Part shown: positions 63,424-64,000 of the stretch, piece by piece
Numbering within the stretch: position 1 is the stretch's first letter
How the letters are laid out: every line of letters starts with the position of its first letter
Assembly: GCA_964629475.1 (NCBI GenBank)
Contig: CAZVQW010000003.1
Location: 139,417 to 203,416 of the forward strand
Length of the DNA: 64,000 nucleotides
Reading direction: 5' to 3'
From: SMWD01 sp964629475
GTDB taxonomy: Bacteria; Pseudomonadota; Gammaproteobacteria; Steroidobacterales; GCA-2729495
The notes under the pieces: model-generated
What the model was told of the DNA's origin: nothing
Seen by the model: the letters and a program-made list of their open reading frames with translations, nothing else
Databases searched by the model: none
Position numbers and translations under genes: made by a program

Positions 63424-63437
63424 TGTACATATGTACA
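63424..63437. promoter_or_regulatory. Palindromic operator upstream of brnT
   Basis: A perfect 14-base palindrome TGTACATATGTACA lies 14 bases upstream of the brnT ATG. Ribbon-helix-helix antitoxins such as BrnA bind palindromes in this position to repress their own promoter. Confidence 0.65.
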
Positions 63438-63570
63438 CCGCTGTCAAGTAAGTATGCTGAAGTTTAGGCCGCCAGTTAACGCCCACAGCAGAGGCGCTTG
63501 ACGCGGCAGTTGTTCTGCAGAAACAAAACGGCCGAGGGTCAAGCACCCTCGCCTGTACTGGTTATTCACT

Positions 63571-63942
63571 TTACTCACTTGTGTACTCACTGGTAAAAAG
63601 ATCCATTTCGTTGCAAACAAATTCCATAATTTGATCGTATTTCATTTCATCAATTTTTCCGGCCACGACAAAACAAAAAAGATAAGATGAAACGTAATGA
63701 AATTCGTATTGAAACTTTGATCTTTCATCATGCGACCAGTCTTGTGCTACCTGCTCATCGTTAGCTCCAACCATCTCTTGAAGCAGTGCTGCATTCCTAG
63801 TGTTGAATTTCTCGGAATACAGGATTGGTGCCAGCATATATAGGTTCTGCAGCGGAATCTCACCGCGTTCTGCTTTTTCAAGAGCATCCGCCAAAGATAC
63901 CTTCGCCTCTTTAAGCCACTCATCCATGTTCTGGATTCTCAT
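63571..63942 (-). CDS. Hypothetical protein, frame open to window edge
   Basis: 123 residues from ATG 63942 (MRIQNMDEWLKEAKVSLADALEKAERGE ...), helical and acidic at its C-terminus. No family recognised. The same frame has no stop up to the right edge (codons read ENHHAEISADTFSTDSLGA before the Met), so the gene may start outside the window. It ends near a 3' hairpin module similar to the one after brnA. Confidence 0.6.
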   Translation of the reverse strand: MRIQNMDEWLKEAKVSLADALEKAERGEIPLQNLYMLAPILYSEKFNTRNAALLQEMVGANDEQVAQDWSHDERSKFQYEFHYVSSYLFCFVVAGKIDEMKYDQIMEFVCNEMDLFTSEYTSE

Positions 63943-64000
63943 GGCACCTAACGAGTCTGTAGAAAAAGTATCTGCTGAGATTTCTGCATGATGATTCTCA

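Noticed and set aside
63472..63516. attC-like site between brnT and the last gene
   Set aside because: On the minus strand AACAA and TCAAGCG resemble attC left boxes and GGGCGTTA resembles a right box, but the right box does not fit GTTRRRY, the arms pair poorly, and no integrase is seen.
63946..63957. GTTAGGT-like integron core site near the right edge
   Set aside because: It lies inside an open frame continuous with the last gene, so it is probably coding sequence.

Overview
The window is one stretch of a gammaproteobacterial chromosome. It carries a 100-N scaffold gap, so it probably comes from a draft or metagenome assembly. The taxonomic signs are algZ-algR-hemX-hemY, the dsbA/engB/polA neighbourhood, LptM, UbiK, ComM, a TorF-type porin beside glnK-amt, and REP-like palindromes. 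Genus and species cannot be read from the sequence; an uncultured, probably aerobic and marine-type lineage is an inference.

Layout. 1-11.8 kb: the end of dapF, a solo ParA, hemY and hemX (without hemC/hemD), the AlgZ/AlgR two-component pair, a nitrogen-regulated porin-glnK-amt operon with visible sigma-54 and NtrC sites, ubiK, comM, a Crp/Fnr regulator and tRNA-Arg(CCG). 11.8-20 kb: an SDR/DUF2867 fusion protein, a peroxiredoxin-like lipoprotein, a beta-propeller lipoprotein with a Cys cluster divergent from a TlpA thioredoxin, TrpB2 and an FKBP lipoprotein. 20-27.7 kb: a branched-chain amino acid (leucine) catabolic block made of a CitE-like lyase, isovaleryl-CoA dehydrogenase, MaoC hydratase, methylcrotonyl-CoA carboxylase beta subunit and a 2-oxoacid dehydrogenase E1alpha/E1beta/E2 set. 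27.7-44.8 kb: mostly small metabolic and unknown genes, including a truncated hemoglobin broken by one amber codon, orphan FetB, three methyltransferase or DNA-repair genes, a sulfatase lipoprotein interrupted by an 11-bp tandem repeat and the assembly gap, panD, carbonic anhydrase, moaD-moaE and a lipoprotein DsbA.

45-57 kb is the most interesting part. Reading leftwards, a single tightly packed minus-strand run argR-argG-DUF1611-argC-argD-argF'-argB-argH-lptM-polA combines arginine synthesis with an LPS-assembly lipopeptide and DNA polymerase I. The transcarbamylase belongs to the N-acylornithine class and has residues that point to N-succinylornithine rather than N-acetylornithine. A DUF1611 protein, a family known to include an N-acyltransferase, is translationally coupled between argG and argC and is a candidate for the missing first step. 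Downstream of polA, at the synteny position of Spot 42/ErsA, there is a strong sigma-E/AlgU-type promoter and a strong intrinsic terminator about 120 bases apart. This predicts an ErsA-like small RNA.

57-64 kb: a short MgtE-type transporter, an SLC13-type permease with four RCK_C domains, a carboxylesterase, an LLM flavin oxidoreductase, and a small accessory end with a BrnT/BrnA toxin-antitoxin pair and an unknown gene that share similar 3' flanks.
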